48,091 nucleotides of DNA, taken from assembly GCA_964461815.1 (NCBI GenBank), contig CAYWVF010000022.1, forward strand, positions 1 through 48,091, written 5' to 3'. Positions within the stretch are counted from its first letter, which is position 1, and the number at the start of each line of letters is the position of its first letter. This document shows, piece by piece, positions 47,780-48,091 of this stretch. The translations under genes were made by a program, and so were the position numbers. The notes under the pieces were generated by a model. It was not told where the DNA came from, did no database searches, and worked only from the letters and a program-made list of their open reading frames with translations. The DNA comes from JAAZBA01 sp964461815 (GTDB lineage: Bacteria > Bacillota > Clostridia > Oscillospirales > QAMX01).

Positions 47780-48091
47780 TTGAATATCCTCCCTTTGTGA
47801 TTTACTAAAGTATATTTTACATTAAAAATATACCGATGTAAACTTAAAATGGGAAAAAAGCAAAATTTAAGGGAAAATGTACAGGAATTAGCGTAGTTAT
47901 AGGTGATAAGATGAGATAAAACCGGAGACGATAAAATAGAGAAAAATAAAAAAGAAAAAAGTCGAAAAAAGTGCTTGACAAATGAAAATATGTGTGCTAT
48001 ACTATCATAGCTGTCTGAGAGAAGAACAAACTCAAAAGCAGCGATCACGGCTTAGCGAAAAAGTTCAAGGGAAAACGAAAAAAGTACTTGA
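47780..48091 (+). promoter_or_regulatory. tandem strong promoters, probably for a stable-RNA operon beyond the edge
   Basis: This 312-base stretch has no gene. An A-rich UP-like tract (about 47925-47970) precedes TTGACA (47975-47980), 17 bases and TATACT (47998-48003), with TG one base before the -10. CGAAAAAAGTGCTTGA (47963-47978) recurs as CGAAAAAAGTACTTGA (48076-48091) at the window end, so a second -35 starts at 48088. Two near-identical promoters 113 bases apart are typical of rRNA operons. Confidence 0.6.

Noticed and set aside
1..48091. CRISPR arrays, tRNA genes, transposases, integrases or known riboswitches
   Set aside because: No regularly spaced repeats, cloverleaf-like sequences, recombinase motifs or conserved riboswitch cores were recognised by eye; a profile search could still reveal weak cases.

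Overview
The window looks like chromosomal DNA from an anaerobic gut Firmicute of the Oscillospiraceae (Ruminococcus-like). The clues are a glgB-glgC-glgD-glgA-glgP cluster with the GlgC/GlgD pair typical of Firmicutes, a DUF6514-type small protein, strong Shine-Dalgarno sequences, consensus sigma-A promoters, and many intracellular carbohydrate-active enzymes. The assignment is inference from gene content; no rRNA gene is present to confirm it. A run of 100 Ns (1312-1411) marks a scaffold gap.

Layout. 1-3.9 kb is a more AT-rich accessory stretch. It holds an orphan ORF tail, a decayed zinc-type alcohol dehydrogenase (start codon lost, in-frame amber), a gap-split AraC regulator, a cupin protein, and a DUF6442 / XRE / DUF3784 membrane-regulator cassette behind a consensus promoter. 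3.9-10.8 kb carries a cytosolic GH10 xylanase-like enzyme, an AraC-GyrI regulator, then htpG, a GxDLY-SGNH esterase and a WG-repeat lipoprotein on the minus strand. 11-15 kb is an MFS sugar transporter-TldD-TldE operon, followed by two small minus-strand genes. 16-17.2 kb pairs a membrane-anchored HTH protein with a ThuA-like protein. 17.4-29 kb is the glycogen island: glgB, glgC, glgD, glgA, glgP, a GH13 hydrolase and a cytosolic GH20 enzyme. 29-33.4 kb holds an HtrA protease, a HEAT-repeat protein and a PcrA helicase. 33.6-40.2 kb is a tight eight-gene operon (wecG/tagA, tmk, DJ-1, 5-formyl-THF cyclo-ligase, CPBP, mltG, U32/trhP-like, metallophosphoesterase). 40.5-44.2 kb has mnmM, an AraC regulator and the divergent kdgK-eda uronate branch. 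44.4-47.8 kb has a CarD protein, a TIM-barrel isomerase plus Gfo/Idh/MocA oxidoreductase, and a deacetylase-like protein. The last 170 bases contain tandem strong promoters that probably drive an rRNA or stable-RNA operon beyond the edge.

How the genes work together. GlgC (with GlgD) makes ADP-glucose, GlgA polymerises it, GlgB branches the chain, and GlgP plus the GH13 enzyme mobilise it. KdgK and Eda convert 2-keto-3-deoxygluconate to pyruvate and glyceraldehyde-3-phosphate; their neighbour AraC protein is the obvious regulator.

The most interesting signals are regulatory. (1) A shared leader design at glgA, glgP and eda has a good ribosome-binding site, then a perfect hairpin, then an AGG(G)TAT stretch, then the start codon; in glgA a 3-codon micro-ORF opens the hairpin. 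(2) A 22/24-nt inverted repeat brackets the araC-kdgK divergent promoters, centred on the kdgK -10 box. (3) A 15-bp perfect palindrome sits inside the GH20 promoter. (4) Three TTCAC repeats at exact 11-nt steps lie upstream of htrA. (5) Matching CATATATG-centred palindromes precede the membrane-HTH gene and thuA. No CRISPR array, tRNA, intact mobile element or recognised riboswitch was seen.
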